Assembly: GCA_001775715.1 (NCBI GenBank)
Contig: MEYC01000090.1
Span: forward strand, 58,329 to 95,026
Length of the DNA stretch: 36,698 nt
Direction: 5' to 3'
From: Candidatus Aminicenantes bacterium RBG_16_66_30
GTDB lineage: Bacteria; Acidobacteriota; Aminicenantia; Aminicenantales; Saccharicenantaceae
Below the pieces are notes generated by a model that did no database searches, was not told the DNA's origin, and worked only from the letters and a program-made list of their open reading frames with translations. Shown in pieces: positions 1-8,898 of this stretch. Position 1 is the stretch's first letter, and the number at the start of each line of letters is the position of its first letter. Both the position numbers and the translations under genes were made by a program.

Positions 1-700
1 CGGCGGCGAAGAGGAGCCAGATCGTCCGTTCTCCCGGTGCTGCGGGACGCCCGGCGGGGTCCCGCCAGCCGGCCCGCAGGGCGAAATACGCCCCCGCGAG
101 AAGAAGGGCCGCGAGGACCGGGTGGGCCCAGGGCGAAGGCCTCCGGGCGGCCCGCCGCGTTTCCGCGCGCTCCTCGGCCGCCTTCGCCGCCGCGGCCCTC
201 CGCGCCGTCGGGTAATGGCGGATGGCGACCCTCACGAGCGGCCGTCCCTGCGGCACCGAGAAGTCCGGTCCGACGGGTATGAGCTCCGTGGACACGGCCC
301 TCGTCCCCGCCTGCCACTCTCCCGTCGGGCTCAGGTAGACAAGGGCGAACACGTAGGCCGTCTCCGCTTTGGCGGGAACGGTGAAAAGGAAGGAATACGT
401 CCCGCCGCCGGAGGCGGTCCGGGCCGGGCCCGAGGAGGCGAGATAGCCCCAGCCCCGCCGCTCGTCGTTGGCCCGATGAAGCGTGCAGACGATCTTTGTG
501 GCCTCGACGGATCCGTCCAGGGTGACGCGGACCTCGAAGGCCTTCCCGACGACGGCGGTCCCGGTCGCTTCGACGACGGCCCAGCGAGGACGGTGCTCGG
601 TGCGGTCGAGAACGAACCAGGTGGCGGCAAAGACGAGGACGAGCGTTACGGCCGCGGCCGCGGCGGCGCCGGGCCGGCGTCGCTCACGGTCGTTGGACAT
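1..700 (-). CDS. hypothetical membrane protein, partial (3' end runs off the window)
   Basis: Hand translation of the reverse complement from ATG at 700 gives an open frame to the window edge: MSNDRERRRPGAAAAAAVTLVLVFAATWFVLDRTEHRPRWAVVEATGTAVVGKAFEVRVTLDG...; N-terminal hydrophobic segment and a second one (HPVLAALLLAGAYFAL) near the edge; starts about 27 nt after the purN stop. Absent from the ORF track because it is truncated. Confidence 0.75.
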   Translation of the reverse strand, partial: MSNDRERRRPGAAAAAAVTLVLVFAATWFVLDRTEHRPRWAVVEATGTAVVGKAFEVRVTLDGSVEATKIVCTLHRANDERRGWGYLASSGPARTASGGGTYSFLFTVPAKAETAYVFALVYLSPTGEWQAGTRAVSTELIPVGPDFSVPQGRPLVRVAIRHYPTARRAAAAKAAEERAETRRAARRPSPWAHPVLAALLLAGAYFALRAGWRDPAGRPAAPGERTIWLLFAA

Positions 701-726
701 GCGGCTGCCGCGCGGCCGGGTGAGTC

Positions 727-1374
727 TCAGCCGCCCGGCCCCAGGATGAAGACGCGCCGGCCCCGGACCTCGATCCGGCCCTCGAAGTAGAGCCGGACGG
801 CCTCCGGGTAGATCTTGTGCTCTTCGACGAGGATCCGGGCCGCCAGCGTCTCCTCCGTGTCGTCCTGGAGGACCGGCACGACGGCCTGCAGGATGATCGG
901 GCCCATGTCGACCTCGGCCGCGACGAAGTGGACCGTGCAGCCGGAGAACCGGACGCCCCAGTCGATGGCCTTTTGCTGGACATGGAGGCCGGGGAAGGAG
1001 GGGAGGAGGGCCGGATGGATATTGACGATCCGGTGCTTGAGGGCGTCGCAAAGGGCCGGTGTCAGGACCCTCATGTAGCCGGCCAGGCAGACGAGGTCGA
1101 TCCGCCGCTTTTCGACCTCTTCGATGATGGCCCGGTCGTAGTCCTCGCGCGAGGCGAACGCCTTGGGATCGAGGAAGAGCGTTTCGAGCCCGCTCTCGCG
1201 GGCCCGGAGCAGCCCCGGCGCATCGGCCTTGTTGCTGAAGACGAGGGCGATCTCGGCGTCGATCCCGCCCCTCCCGACGGCCTCGCGGATGGCCATGAAA
1301 TTCGAGCCGCGGCCGGACAGGAACACGGCGAGGCGGCCCCGCCTGCGCGGACTGCGGAAGACGACGTCGTCCAT
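727..1374 (-). CDS. purN: phosphoribosylglycinamide formyltransferase
   Basis: 215 aa; RLAVFLSGRGSNFMAI, GYMRVLTP, NIHPALLPSFPG and GCTVHFV motifs. Confidence 0.96.
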   Translation of the reverse strand: MDDVVFRSPRRRGRLAVFLSGRGSNFMAIREAVGRGGIDAEIALVFSNKADAPGLLRARESGLETLFLDPKAFASREDYDRAIIEEVEKRRIDLVCLAGYMRVLTPALCDALKHRIVNIHPALLPSFPGLHVQQKAIDWGVRFSGCTVHFVAAEVDMGPIILQAVVPVLQDDTEETLAARILVEEHKIYPEAVRLYFEGRIEVRGRRVFILGPGG

Positions 1375-1383
1375 GGAACCCCC

Positions 1384-3594
1384 TTAGGCCGGAACCTTGA
1401 AGAAGGCCGGCAGGCTGTCCTTCCAGACGCGGAAGGCCCTCTCGACCGGGACGCGCAGAAGGTCCCGTCCGCCGCGCCCGAGCGCGATGTCGCGCCCGCC
1501 GACGCGGCCGATGAGCTTGGCCGGCACGCCCCGTCTCGAGGCCAGGCGCAACAGCCCGGCGGCGTCCGCTTTCCGGCACGTGACGACGACGCGGGACTGG
1601 GATTCCCCGAAAAGGAGGGCGTCGGCGCGGAGCTCGCCGTCGAGATCGACCTCGCAGCCGAGCTTCCGGTCGCTGTGAAACGCGCTCTCGGCGAGGGCCA
1701 CCGCCAGGCCGCCCTCCGAGAGGTCGTGGGCGGAGCGGAGGAGGCCGGTGTCGATCGTCTCGAGCAAGTACTCCTGGGTGCGCTTCTCGAGCTCGAGATC
1801 GATCGCCGGCGGCGCTCCGGCTTCGAGCCCGTGGACCGTCTTGAGGTACTCCGTGCCGCCCAGCTCTTCGAAGCTTTCGCCGATGAGGATGACGTCGTCC
1901 CCGGCGGCCTTGAACCCCGGGCTGACGGCCTTGCCGATGTCGTCGAGGAGGCCGACGACCCCCAGGACCGGCGTGGGATGGATGGATAGCCCCTCGGTGT
2001 CGTTGTAGAAGCTGACGTTGCCGCCCGTGACCGGGATCCCGAAGGTCCGGCAGGCCTCGGCCATGCCGGTGACCGCCTGCTCGAACTGGCCCATGACCTC
2101 GGGCTTTTCGGGATTCCCGAAGTTGAGGCAGTTGGTGACCCCGATCGGGCGGGCCCCGACCACGGCCAGGTTCCGGCAGGCCTCGGCCGCGGCGATGCGG
2201 GCCCCGGTCCGGGGATCGAGCCGGGTGTATAGGGAGTTGCCGTCCAGGGTCACGGCCAGCGCCTTCTTCGAGCCCTTGATCCTGAGAAGGGCCGCGTCGG
2301 CCCCGGGCAGGAACACGGTGTTCACCTGGACCATGTGGTCGTACTGCCGGAAGACCCATTGCTTGTCGGCGATCGTCGGAGAGCCGAGGACCTTGAGGAG
2401 CGCCTCGCCGAGGTCGTCGGGCAACGGCAAGTCCGCGAGGGCCGGGGCGGGGGGCGGCGGCGGGGGCGGGGCGATCGGCCGGTCGTAGGCCGGGCACAGG
2501 TTGACGACGGCGTCGACGGGGATATCGACGACGACCTCGCCACGGAACGTCATCCGGGCCCGGCCGCCGGCGACGACCTCGCCGATGACGGGCGCGTCGA
2601 GGTCCCACTTGGCGAAGACCTCCTGGACGGCGGGGACGTTCTCCGGCGTCGCCACCATGAGCATCCGCTCCTGGGACTCCGACAGCAGGATCTCGTAGGG
2701 GGTCATGCCGGCCTCGCGCTGGGGGACCTTGTCGAGGTCGACGTCGATGCCCATGCCTCCCTTGGCCGCCATCTCGGTCGTCGAGCAGGTCAGGCCGGCC
2801 GCGCCCATGTCCTGGATGCCGACAATGAGGCTGCGGTCCATGACCTCGAGGCAGGCCTCGAGGAGGAGCTTCTCCTTGAACGGGTCTCCGACCTGGACGT
2901 TCGGCCGCTTGTGCTCGGTCTCCTTGCCGAACTCGGCCGAGGCCATGGTGGCGCCATGGATGCCGTCGCGGCCGGTCTTGGCCCCGACGTAGAGGACCTT
3001 GTTGCCGGCGCCCTCGGCCTTGGCCAGAAAGATCTTGTCCCGGTCGGCCAGGCCCAGGCAGAAGACGTTGACGAGCGGATTGAGCTCGTAGCACGGATCG
3101 AAATAGACCTCGCCCCCGACGGTCGGGACGCCGATGGAGTTGCCGTAGCCGGCGATCCCGGAAACGACGCCCTCCATGATCGACCGGTTCTTCGGGTCGT
3201 CGGGCGGGCCGAAGCGCAGGGAGTCGAGGACGGCGATCGGCCGGGCGCCCATGGTGAAGATGTCGCGGAGGATGCCGCCGACGCCCGTGGCCGCGCCCTG
3301 ATAGGGCTCGATGAAGGAGGGGTGGTTGTGCGACTCGATCTTGAAGACGACGACCTGGCCGTCGCCGATGTCGAGGACGCCGGCGTTCTCGCCGGGGCCC
3401 TGGACGACGCGGGGCCCCTCGGTCGGGAGCTTCTTGAGGTGGACGCGCGAGCTCTTGTAGCCGCAGTGCTCGGACCACATGACCGAGAAGATGCCGAGCT
3501 CGGTCAGGTTGGGCTCCTTGCCGATGAGCTCGACGATGAGCCGGTATTCGTCTTCGGTGAGGTTGTGCTGGTCGAGGACGCTCTTATCGATCAT
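1384..3594 (-). CDS. purL: phosphoribosylformylglycinamidine synthase subunit PurL
   Basis: 736 aa; [33 protein letters not shown] motifs; small-type PurL alongside separate PurQ and PurS. Confidence 0.97.
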   Translation of the reverse strand: MIDKSVLDQHNLTEDEYRLIVELIGKEPNLTELGIFSVMWSEHCGYKSSRVHLKKLPTEGPRVVQGPGENAGVLDIGDGQVVVFKIESHNHPSFIEPYQGAATGVGGILRDIFTMGARPIAVLDSLRFGPPDDPKNRSIMEGVVSGIAGYGNSIGVPTVGGEVYFDPCYELNPLVNVFCLGLADRDKIFLAKAEGAGNKVLYVGAKTGRDGIHGATMASAEFGKETEHKRPNVQVGDPFKEKLLLEACLEVMDRSLIVGIQDMGAAGLTCSTTEMAAKGGMGIDVDLDKVPQREAGMTPYEILLSESQERMLMVATPENVPAVQEVFAKWDLDAPVIGEVVAGGRARMTFRGEVVVDIPVDAVVNLCPAYDRPIAPPPPPPPAPALADLPLPDDLGEALLKVLGSPTIADKQWVFRQYDHMVQVNTVFLPGADAALLRIKGSKKALAVTLDGNSLYTRLDPRTGARIAAAEACRNLAVVGARPIGVTNCLNFGNPEKPEVMGQFEQAVTGMAEACRTFGIPVTGGNVSFYNDTEGLSIHPTPVLGVVGLLDDIGKAVSPGFKAAGDDVILIGESFEELGGTEYLKTVHGLEAGAPPAIDLELEKRTQEYLLETIDTGLLRSAHDLSEGGLAVALAESAFHSDRKLGCEVDLDGELRADALLFGESQSRVVVTCRKADAAGLLRLASRRGVPAKLIGRVGGRDIALGRGGRDLLRVPVERAFRVWKDSLPAFFKVPA

Positions 3595-4327
3595 GGCGGG
3601 CCCTTGTCCGGGCGGCGGGCCGGCGGGCCGGTCCGCTCCGCTCCAGGCTGAGGATGAGGGATTCGAAGATCGCCCGGCCGTCGACGCTCCCGAGGATCCT
3701 CTCGGAGGCCCGCTCGGGGTGGGGCATGAGGCCGACGACGTTGCCGTCCTTGTTCCGGATGCCGGCGATATTGGCCATCGAACCGTTGACGTTGGCCGCC
3801 TCGGTCAGGCGGCCCTCGGCGTCGCAGTAGCGGAAGACGACCTGACGGTTCCTCTCGAGCTCCCGGAGGACGCGGGGCGGGGCGTAATAGTTGCCGTCGA
3901 AATGGGCGATGGGGATACGGAGGACCTGGCCCTTCCGGAGCGCCCGCGTGAAGTCCGTCCGCTCGTTCTCGACCCGGATGTGGACGTGCTGGCAGAGGAA
4001 CTTGAGGTCCTTGTTGCGGAGCATGGCCCCGGGCAGCAGACCGAGCTCGAGGAGGATCTGGAAGCCGTTGCAGATGCCGAGGACCCGTCCGCCGTCGCGG
4101 GCGAAGGCCTGGACCTCCTGCATGAGAGGGGAGAACCGGGCGATGGCCCCGGCGCGGAGGTAGTCGCCGTAGGCGAAGCCGCCCGGCAGGACGACGCAGT
4201 CGACGCCCTGGAGGTCGTGGTCCTTATGCCAGAGGATGACCGTCTTGCGCTTCAGGACGTCCCGGAGGGCGTGGACCGTGTCGAAGTCGCAGTTGGAGCC
4301 GGGGAACCGGACGACGCCGAACTTCAT
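3584..4327 (-). CDS. purQ: phosphoribosylformylglycinamidine synthase subunit PurQ (glutamine amidotransferase)
   Basis: [16 protein letters not shown]..., GICNGFQ nucleophile motif, LMPHPERA; start chosen at the internal Met of the 3584..4363 ORF; overlaps the purL start. Confidence 0.95.
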   Translation of the reverse strand: MKFGVVRFPGSNCDFDTVHALRDVLKRKTVILWHKDHDLQGVDCVVLPGGFAYGDYLRAGAIARFSPLMQEVQAFARDGGRVLGICNGFQILLELGLLPGAMLRNKDLKFLCQHVHIRVENERTDFTRALRKGQVLRIPIAHFDGNYYAPPRVLRELERNRQVVFRYCDAEGRLTEAANVNGSMANIAGIRNKDGNVVGLMPHPERASERILGSVDGRAIFESLILSLERSGPARRPAARTRARHDR

Positions 4328-4338
4328 GGCCGGGACCT

Positions 4339-4587
4339 TCATTCGCCCTTGAGGAAGTCCCACTCGAACTTCTCGATGATGGGGTTGGCCAGGACGCGGC
4401 GGGCGATCTCGGGGACGAGGCGCTCGGCCTCTTTCTTCGTCGCGCCCGCGAGGTCGATCTCGAAGACCTTGCCCTGCCGGACGTCCTTGACGGCGTCGTA
4501 GCCCATCGTGTGGAGGGCGTTCTTGACGGTCTGGCCCTGGGGGTCGAGGACGCTGTCCTTGAACGAGACGAGGATCCTAACTCTCAT
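4339..4587 (-). CDS. purS: phosphoribosylformylglycinamidine synthase subunit PurS
   Basis: 82 aa; [18 protein letters not shown]-type PurS sequence, between purQ and purB. Confidence 0.95.
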   Translation of the reverse strand: MRVRILVSFKDSVLDPQGQTVKNALHTMGYDAVKDVRQGKVFEIDLAGATKKEAERLVPEIARRVLANPIIEKFEWDFLKGE

Positions 4588-5878
4588 GGCGGAAAACCCT
4601 TTCGAAGATATAGTCGATCTTGTCGAGGTAGGGGCCGACGGAAAAGCACCGGTCGAGGTCCTTTTTGCCGAGGACCCGGCGGACGTCCGGATCGGCCGTG
4701 ACGAGAGCCCGGAAATCGAGGCCCTCGTTCCAGGCCTTGAGGCTGTTCCTCTGGACGACCTGGTAGGCCTCCTCCCGGGTCAGGCCCTTTGTCGTCAGGG
4801 CCAGGAGGACGCTCTGGGAGAAGATCAGGCCCCGGGTCGCCCCGAGGTTGGCCGCCATGCGGTCGGGGTGGACGACCCAGCTGCGGACGATGTCGGCGGC
4901 GTCGGCCAGCAGGAAGTCCGTCGTGATGAAGGCGTCCGGGAAGACCACCCGCTCGGCTGAGGAATGGGAGATATCGCGCTCGTGCCAGAGGAGGACGTTC
5001 TCGAGCCCGACCTGGGCGTTGGCCCGGACGAGGCGGGCCAGGCCCGAGATCCTCTCGGAGCGGACGGGGTTCTTCTTGTGGGGCATCGAGGAGGACCCCT
5101 TCTGTCCCTTCGTGAACGGCTCCTCGACCTCGAGGACCTCGGTCCTCTGGAGGTGGCGGATCTCGACGGCGAACTTCTCGATCGATGTGGCGAGCAGCGC
5201 CAGGGCGGAGAGGACCTCGGCATGGCGGTCCCGCTGGAGGACCTGGGTCGAGACCTTGACCGGGGCGAGCTTGAGCGACCGGAGGGCCATGACCTCGACC
5301 CGGGGATCGAGGTGGATGTACGTCCCGACCGAGCCGGAGATCCGGCCGACGGAGATCGTCCGCAGGGCGCTCTCGAGCCGGGCGATGTGGCGGCCGACCT
5401 CCTCGTACCATACGAGGAGCTTGAAGCCGAAGGTCACCGGCTCGGCGTGGATGCCGTGGGTACGGCCGATGCAGACGGTCTTCCGGTATTTCAGGGCCTG
5501 CCGCTTGACGATACCGCGGAAGGCGCGGAGGTCGGCCAGGATCCGCTCGAGCGACTCCTTGATGAGGAGGGACAGGGCCGTGTCGACGACGTCGTAGGAT
5601 GTCAGGCCGAGGTGGATGTAGCGCGAATCGGGCCCGACCTTCTCGGCGACCGAGGTCAGGAAGGCGACGATGTCGTGCTTGACGACCTTCTCGATGGCCT
5701 CGATCCGGTCGACGGAAAAGCCGGCCTTGGCCTTGATCGTCCGCAGGGAGGACTTGGGGATCTTCCCGAGACGGGCCCAGGCCTCGCAGACGGCCAGCTC
5801 GACGGCCAGCCACTTGCCGTACCTGTTCTCCTCGGTCCAGATCGCCCCCATGGCGGGGCGGGTGTAGCGTTCGATCAT
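4577..5878 (-). CDS. purB: adenylosuccinate lyase
   Basis: 433 aa; MIERYTRPAMGAIWTEENRY, SSSMPHKKNPVRSE signature; overlaps purS by 11 nt. Confidence 0.97.
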   Translation of the reverse strand: MIERYTRPAMGAIWTEENRYGKWLAVELAVCEAWARLGKIPKSSLRTIKAKAGFSVDRIEAIEKVVKHDIVAFLTSVAEKVGPDSRYIHLGLTSYDVVDTALSLLIKESLERILADLRAFRGIVKRQALKYRKTVCIGRTHGIHAEPVTFGFKLLVWYEEVGRHIARLESALRTISVGRISGSVGTYIHLDPRVEVMALRSLKLAPVKVSTQVLQRDRHAEVLSALALLATSIEKFAVEIRHLQRTEVLEVEEPFTKGQKGSSSMPHKKNPVRSERISGLARLVRANAQVGLENVLLWHERDISHSSAERVVFPDAFITTDFLLADAADIVRSWVVHPDRMAANLGATRGLIFSQSVLLALTTKGLTREEAYQVVQRNSLKAWNEGLDFRALVTADPDVRRVLGKKDLDRCFSVGPYLDKIDYIFERVFRHES

Positions 5879-5909
5879 GGCGGTCCAACCTTGTTGGGAA
5901 TAGGGGCAG

Positions 5910-5938
5910 ATGATAACAGAAACGCCTCCATAAAAAAA
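5910..5938 (-). promoter_or_regulatory. candidate purB promoter (weak)
   Basis: Minus strand reads TATCAT (5915-5910) about 30 nt before the purB ATG; the position 17 nt upstream is only a T-run, so the -35 is poor. Confidence 0.3.
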
Positions 5939-5941
5939 GAT

Positions 5942-6068
5942 GGGGACATGAAACGTGTTTCCTGAAAATCCCGGGACACGAAATCCGTTTCCCGTTTATC
6001 CCCATTAGCCGGGATAATTGTGAAACGGGTATCATGTCCCTTTTTCAGGAAACACGTTTCGTGTCCCC
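5942..6068. repeat. 127-bp nested imperfect palindrome of REP/BIME-like units
   Basis: Outer arms GGGGACATGAAACGTGTTTCCTGAAAA (5942-5968) and TTTTTCAGGAAACACGTTTCGTGTCCCC (6041-6068); inner arms GGGACACGAAATCCGTTTCCCG (5973-5994) and GTGAAACGGGTATCATGTCCC (6020-6040); core TTATCCC (5996-6002) / GGGATAA (6011-6017). Confidence 0.9.
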
Positions 6069-6118
6069 GTTTTGGCAAAGAAAAAGCTATAATGACCGTC
6101 TAATAAGGTGAGGACGCG

Positions 6119-6694
6119 ATGGATGAACGCCCGGAGGATCGTCTCGTGGACGAGGCGCGACGGGGCGGCCGCGAGGCCTTCGCCGAGCTCGTCCGCCGCC
6201 ACGAGCGGAGGGTGTACGGCGTCTGTTTCCGGATGGCCGGGGATCACGCCGAGGCCGACGACCTGGCCCAGGAGGTCTTCTTGACGGCTTGGAGGGCGAT
6301 CGGCTCGTTCCGCCGGAACTCGAGCTTCTACACCTGGATCTACCGGATCGCCGTCAACACGTCGCTGACGCACCTCAAGAAAAAGAGACGGGAGAAGGCC
6401 CGGGCCGCCTTCGACGAGAACGCGGCCGTCCCCGTCCCGGTCCCCGGCGCGCCGTCCTCGCCGGAGGGGAGTTCGGCCCTGAACGAGCTCAAGGGCCGGG
6501 TGGATGAGGCCGTCGGGTCGCTCCCGGCCCATTTCCGGGCGTCCTTCGCCCTGGTCGCCGGCGAGGGCCTGAGCCACCGCGACGCGGCCCGGGTCCTGGG
6601 CTGCTCGGAGAACTGTGTGGCCTGGAGGATGCATAAGGCCCGCAAGCTCCTTCGGGCCCGCTTGAGGCCATTCCTCGAGGAGGTCGGATCATGA
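6119..6694 (+). CDS. RNA polymerase sigma factor, ECF (RpoE-like) family
   Basis: 191 aa; FRMAGDHAEADDLAQEVFLTAWRAIGSFRRNSSFYTWIYRIAVN (sigma region 2) and LSHRDAARVLGCSENCVAWRMHKARKLL (region 4). Confidence 0.95.
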   Translation: MDERPEDRLVDEARRGGREAFAELVRRHERRVYGVCFRMAGDHAEADDLAQEVFLTAWRAIGSFRRNSSFYTWIYRIAVNTSLTHLKKKRREKARAAFDENAAVPVPVPGAPSSPEGSSALNELKGRVDEAVGSLPAHFRASFALVAGEGLSHRDAARVLGCSENCVAWRMHKARKLLRARLRPFLEEVGS

Positions 6695-7296
6695 GATGCC
6701 GCGCGGCGCAAAGGCGCCTTTCGGACGAGCTCGATGGGACCCTCGATCCGGGACGGCGATCCCGGCTCGAGGCCCATCTGCGGGTCTGCCCCGCCTGCCG
6801 GGCCTACCGCGGGGGCCTGGCCCGGCTCCAGGCCGAGGTCCGGCCCGAGGCCGGGCGTTCCGCCGAATACTGGGCCGGTTTCGAGAAAAGGCTCGAGGCC
6901 CGGCTCGACGGGGAGGAGGCCGGACGCCGCGCCGTGGAAAGGCCCTTCGCCGGCCGGCGCCGGGTCGCCTGGGCCGTCGCCGGCCTAGCCCTGGCGGCCG
7001 TGGCGGCGGCGTGGTTCGGGCTGCTCCGTCCCCGGCCGATCCTGATCGCGGACTGGCCGCAGGACGAATACGGCCTCGCGCCTCTCCTCCTCGAGGCCGA
7101 AGCCGATCCGGAGCTCGGAAGAGCCGTCGAAGGGGAGATCCGCGCCTCGATCAGGGAGATCGCCCCCGCCGCCGACGCGGACGCCGCCGCCCTCGCCGCC
7201 GCCGATCCGCTCTTCTGGGAGGGCCTGAGCGAGGAGGAGCTCGGCGCGATCGCCGCCGGGTTGGAACGGGATAACGGTCTTGGAGGTCCGAAATGA
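6691..7296 (+). CDS. zinc-finger anti-sigma factor, single transmembrane segment
   Basis: ATGA overlap with the sigma gene; HLRVCPAC (H-x3-C-x2-C) motif; hydrophobic segment VAWAVAGLALAAVAAAWFGLL. Confidence 0.85.
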   Translation: MRCRAAQRRLSDELDGTLDPGRRSRLEAHLRVCPACRAYRGGLARLQAEVRPEAGRSAEYWAGFEKRLEARLDGEEAGRRAVERPFAGRRRVAWAVAGLALAAVAAAWFGLLRPRPILIADWPQDEYGLAPLLLEAEADPELGRAVEGEIRASIREIAPAADADAAALAAADPLFWEGLSEEELGAIAAGLERDNGLGGPK

Positions 7297-7796
7297 AAAA
7301 ACACGCGCTTATCGGCATCTTCATCCTGGGTTTCTCCTTGGGGACCCTCGCCGCCGCCCAGGCGGGCGGCCAGGGGGAGCCCCAGGCCCAGACAAGGCTC
7401 CGGGAGAGGATCGGCGACCTCTATATCCTCAGGCTGACCCGGGCCCTCGAGCTGACCGAGGAGCAGACAGCCAAGATCTACCCCCTCCTCGTCCGGACCG
7501 AGAAGGACAAGGCCGGGCTCCAGCGCCGGCTGGGCTTAGATATGCGGGAGCTCCGGGCCCAGTTGGCCGATCCCCCCGCGAAGGAGGGGCGGCTGCTCGA
7601 GTTGGTCGCCGGCATCCGGACGTCCCGTCAGGCCATCCGGGAGCTGGACGACGAGGTCGAGGCCGTCCTCGACAGCCTCCTGACCCCCCTCCAGAGGGCC
7701 AGATACCTCGTTTTCACGGTGGAGTTCCTCAGGAGCGTCGGAGAGAACCTGGACCGGGCCAGGGGCCTCCGGGCGCCGGTCAAAAGAAACCCTTGA
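7293..7796 (+). CDS. secreted Spy/CpxP-like LTxxQ-motif protein
   Basis: ATGA overlap with the anti-sigma gene; signal peptide MKKHALIGIFILGFSLGTLAAAQA; two LTxxQ motifs (LTEEQ at residue 54, LTPLQ at residue 130). Confidence 0.75.
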   Translation: MKKHALIGIFILGFSLGTLAAAQAGGQGEPQAQTRLRERIGDLYILRLTRALELTEEQTAKIYPLLVRTEKDKAGLQRRLGLDMRELRAQLADPPAKEGRLLELVAGIRTSRQAIRELDDEVEAVLDSLLTPLQRARYLVFTVEFLRSVGENLDRARGLRAPVKRNP

Positions 7797-7821
7797 CAAG
7801 ATTCGCGCTTTCCTCTAGCAT
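7793..7821 (+). promoter_or_regulatory. sigma70-type promoter for the tRNA cluster
   Basis: TTGACA (7793-7798), 17-nt spacer, TAGCAT (7816-7821); -35 overlaps the stop of the Spy-like gene; followed by an AT-rich leader of about 140 nt before the first tRNA. Confidence 0.75.
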
Positions 7822-7969
7822 ATTCCTGGTCGTTCTGTATATTTCAGATTAAATCTCTGAAAAAAAGAACACATTCGAGCTCGAGGAGAGGACGTTTTTC
7901 TATTTTTCGTCTCCTTTTCTGTAATTCCCCCGTTCAGAGCAATTGTTCGGCGAGAGTGGTTGAGGGCAG

Positions 7970-8042
7970 GCCAGCGTAGCTCAGCAGGTAGAGCGGCTGA
8001 TTTGTAATCAGCGGGTCAGGGGTTCGAATCCCTTCGCTGGCT
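7970..8042 (+). tRNA. tRNA-Thr (anticodon TGT)
   Basis: Acceptor GCCAGCG/CGCTGGC, anticodon arm GCTGA-TTTGTAA-TCAGC, T-arm GGTTCGAATCC; CCA not encoded. Confidence 0.95.
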
Positions 8043-8082
8043 CAGAAGCGGCGACGAGGGCGATGACGATGCATCGTGATAC

Positions 8083-8165
8083 GGGCAGGTTCCAGAGTGG
8101 CCAAATGGGACGGGCTGTAAACCCGTTGCGGAAACGCTTCGGAGGTTCGAATCCTTCCCTGCCCA
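8083..8165 (+). tRNA. tRNA-Tyr (anticodon GTA)
   Basis: Acceptor GGGCAGG/CCTGCCC, anticodon arm ACGGG-CTGTAAA-CCCGT, long variable arm; CCA not encoded. Confidence 0.95.
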
Positions 8166-8175
8166 TTGTCTCGTC

Positions 8176-8249
<74 letters not shown>

Positions 8250-8267
8250 CTTTCTCGAGGTTGGCGG

Positions 8268-8340
8268 GCCCAAGTAGCTCAGTTGGTAGAGCACGTCCTT
8301 GGTAAGGACGGGGTCACCAGTTCAATTCTGGTCTTGGGCT
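8268..8340 (+). tRNA. tRNA-Thr (anticodon GGT)
   Basis: Acceptor GCCCAAG/CTTGGGC, anticodon arm CGTCC-TTGGTAA-GGACG; CCA not encoded. Confidence 0.95.
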
Positions 8341-8385
8341 TTTTCCTGATCCTGAGTGGGCCCTCCGGGGCCGGGAAGGTTGGAC

Positions 8386-8535
8386 ATGCGAGAGATCATC
8401 ACGCTCCAGTGCGGCGAGTGCAAGCGGCGCAACTACAGCTCGACGCGGAACAAGAAGAAGCAGACGGAGAAGCTCGAGATCCGGAAGTACTGCCCGTTCT
8501 GCCGGAAGCATACGGCCCACAAGGAAACGAAGTAG
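8386..8535 (+). CDS. rpmG: 50S ribosomal protein L33 (zinc-binding form)
   Basis: Hand translation [49 protein letters not shown]; CxxC...CxxC; 49 aa, below the ORF track's apparent cutoff. Confidence 0.95.
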   Translation: MREIITLQCGECKRRNYSSTRNKKKQTEKLEIRKYCPFCRKHTAHKETK

Positions 8536-8554
8536 ACGACCGTGAGGGGACGAC

Positions 8555-8630
<76 letters not shown>

Positions 8631-8666
8631 GCTTTTCCCGCGGAGAGGACGGAAAGAAGGACAGCC

Positions 8667-8879
8667 ATGAACGACAAGATCCGCTGGACCAAGAGATTCC
8701 TGAACTTCCTCCGGGACGTCCGGTCGGAGCTCAAGAAGGTCACCTGGCCATCCAAGAACGAGGTCGTCAGCACGACGATCGTCGTCATCGCCGCCACGGT
8801 CTTCTTCGGCTTCTACCTGTTCTTCATGGACGTCATCTTCTCTTGGGTCATCACCCAGGTCAAGTCGCTCTTTGGATAA
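8667..8879 (+). CDS. secE: preprotein translocase subunit SecE
   Basis: MNDKIRWTKRFLNFLRDVRSELKKVTWPSKNEVVSTT... with a single TM segment; directly upstream of nusG. Confidence 0.95.
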   Translation: MNDKIRWTKRFLNFLRDVRSELKKVTWPSKNEVVSTTIVVIAATVFFGFYLFFMDVIFSWVITQVKSLFG

Positions 8880-8898
8880 GGACTGAAGGAATCGCACG

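Noticed and set aside
122-790. Plus-strand 222-aa ORF at the left end
   Set aside because: Arg/Gly/Pro-rich low-complexity shadow of the minus-strand membrane-protein gene, which has sensible TM segments and follows purN.
4584-6035. 483-aa minus-strand ORF overlapping purB and the palindrome
   Set aside because: Out-of-frame shadow of purB (Arg/Pro/Gly-rich); purB in the other frame carries the fumarase/aspartase signature SSSMPHKKNP.
7842-7862. Hairpin TTTCAGA...TCTGAAA considered as an intrinsic terminator after the Spy-like gene
   Set aside because: Stem is AT-rich and followed by A's rather than a U-tract on the plus strand; better described as an uncharacterised leader element.
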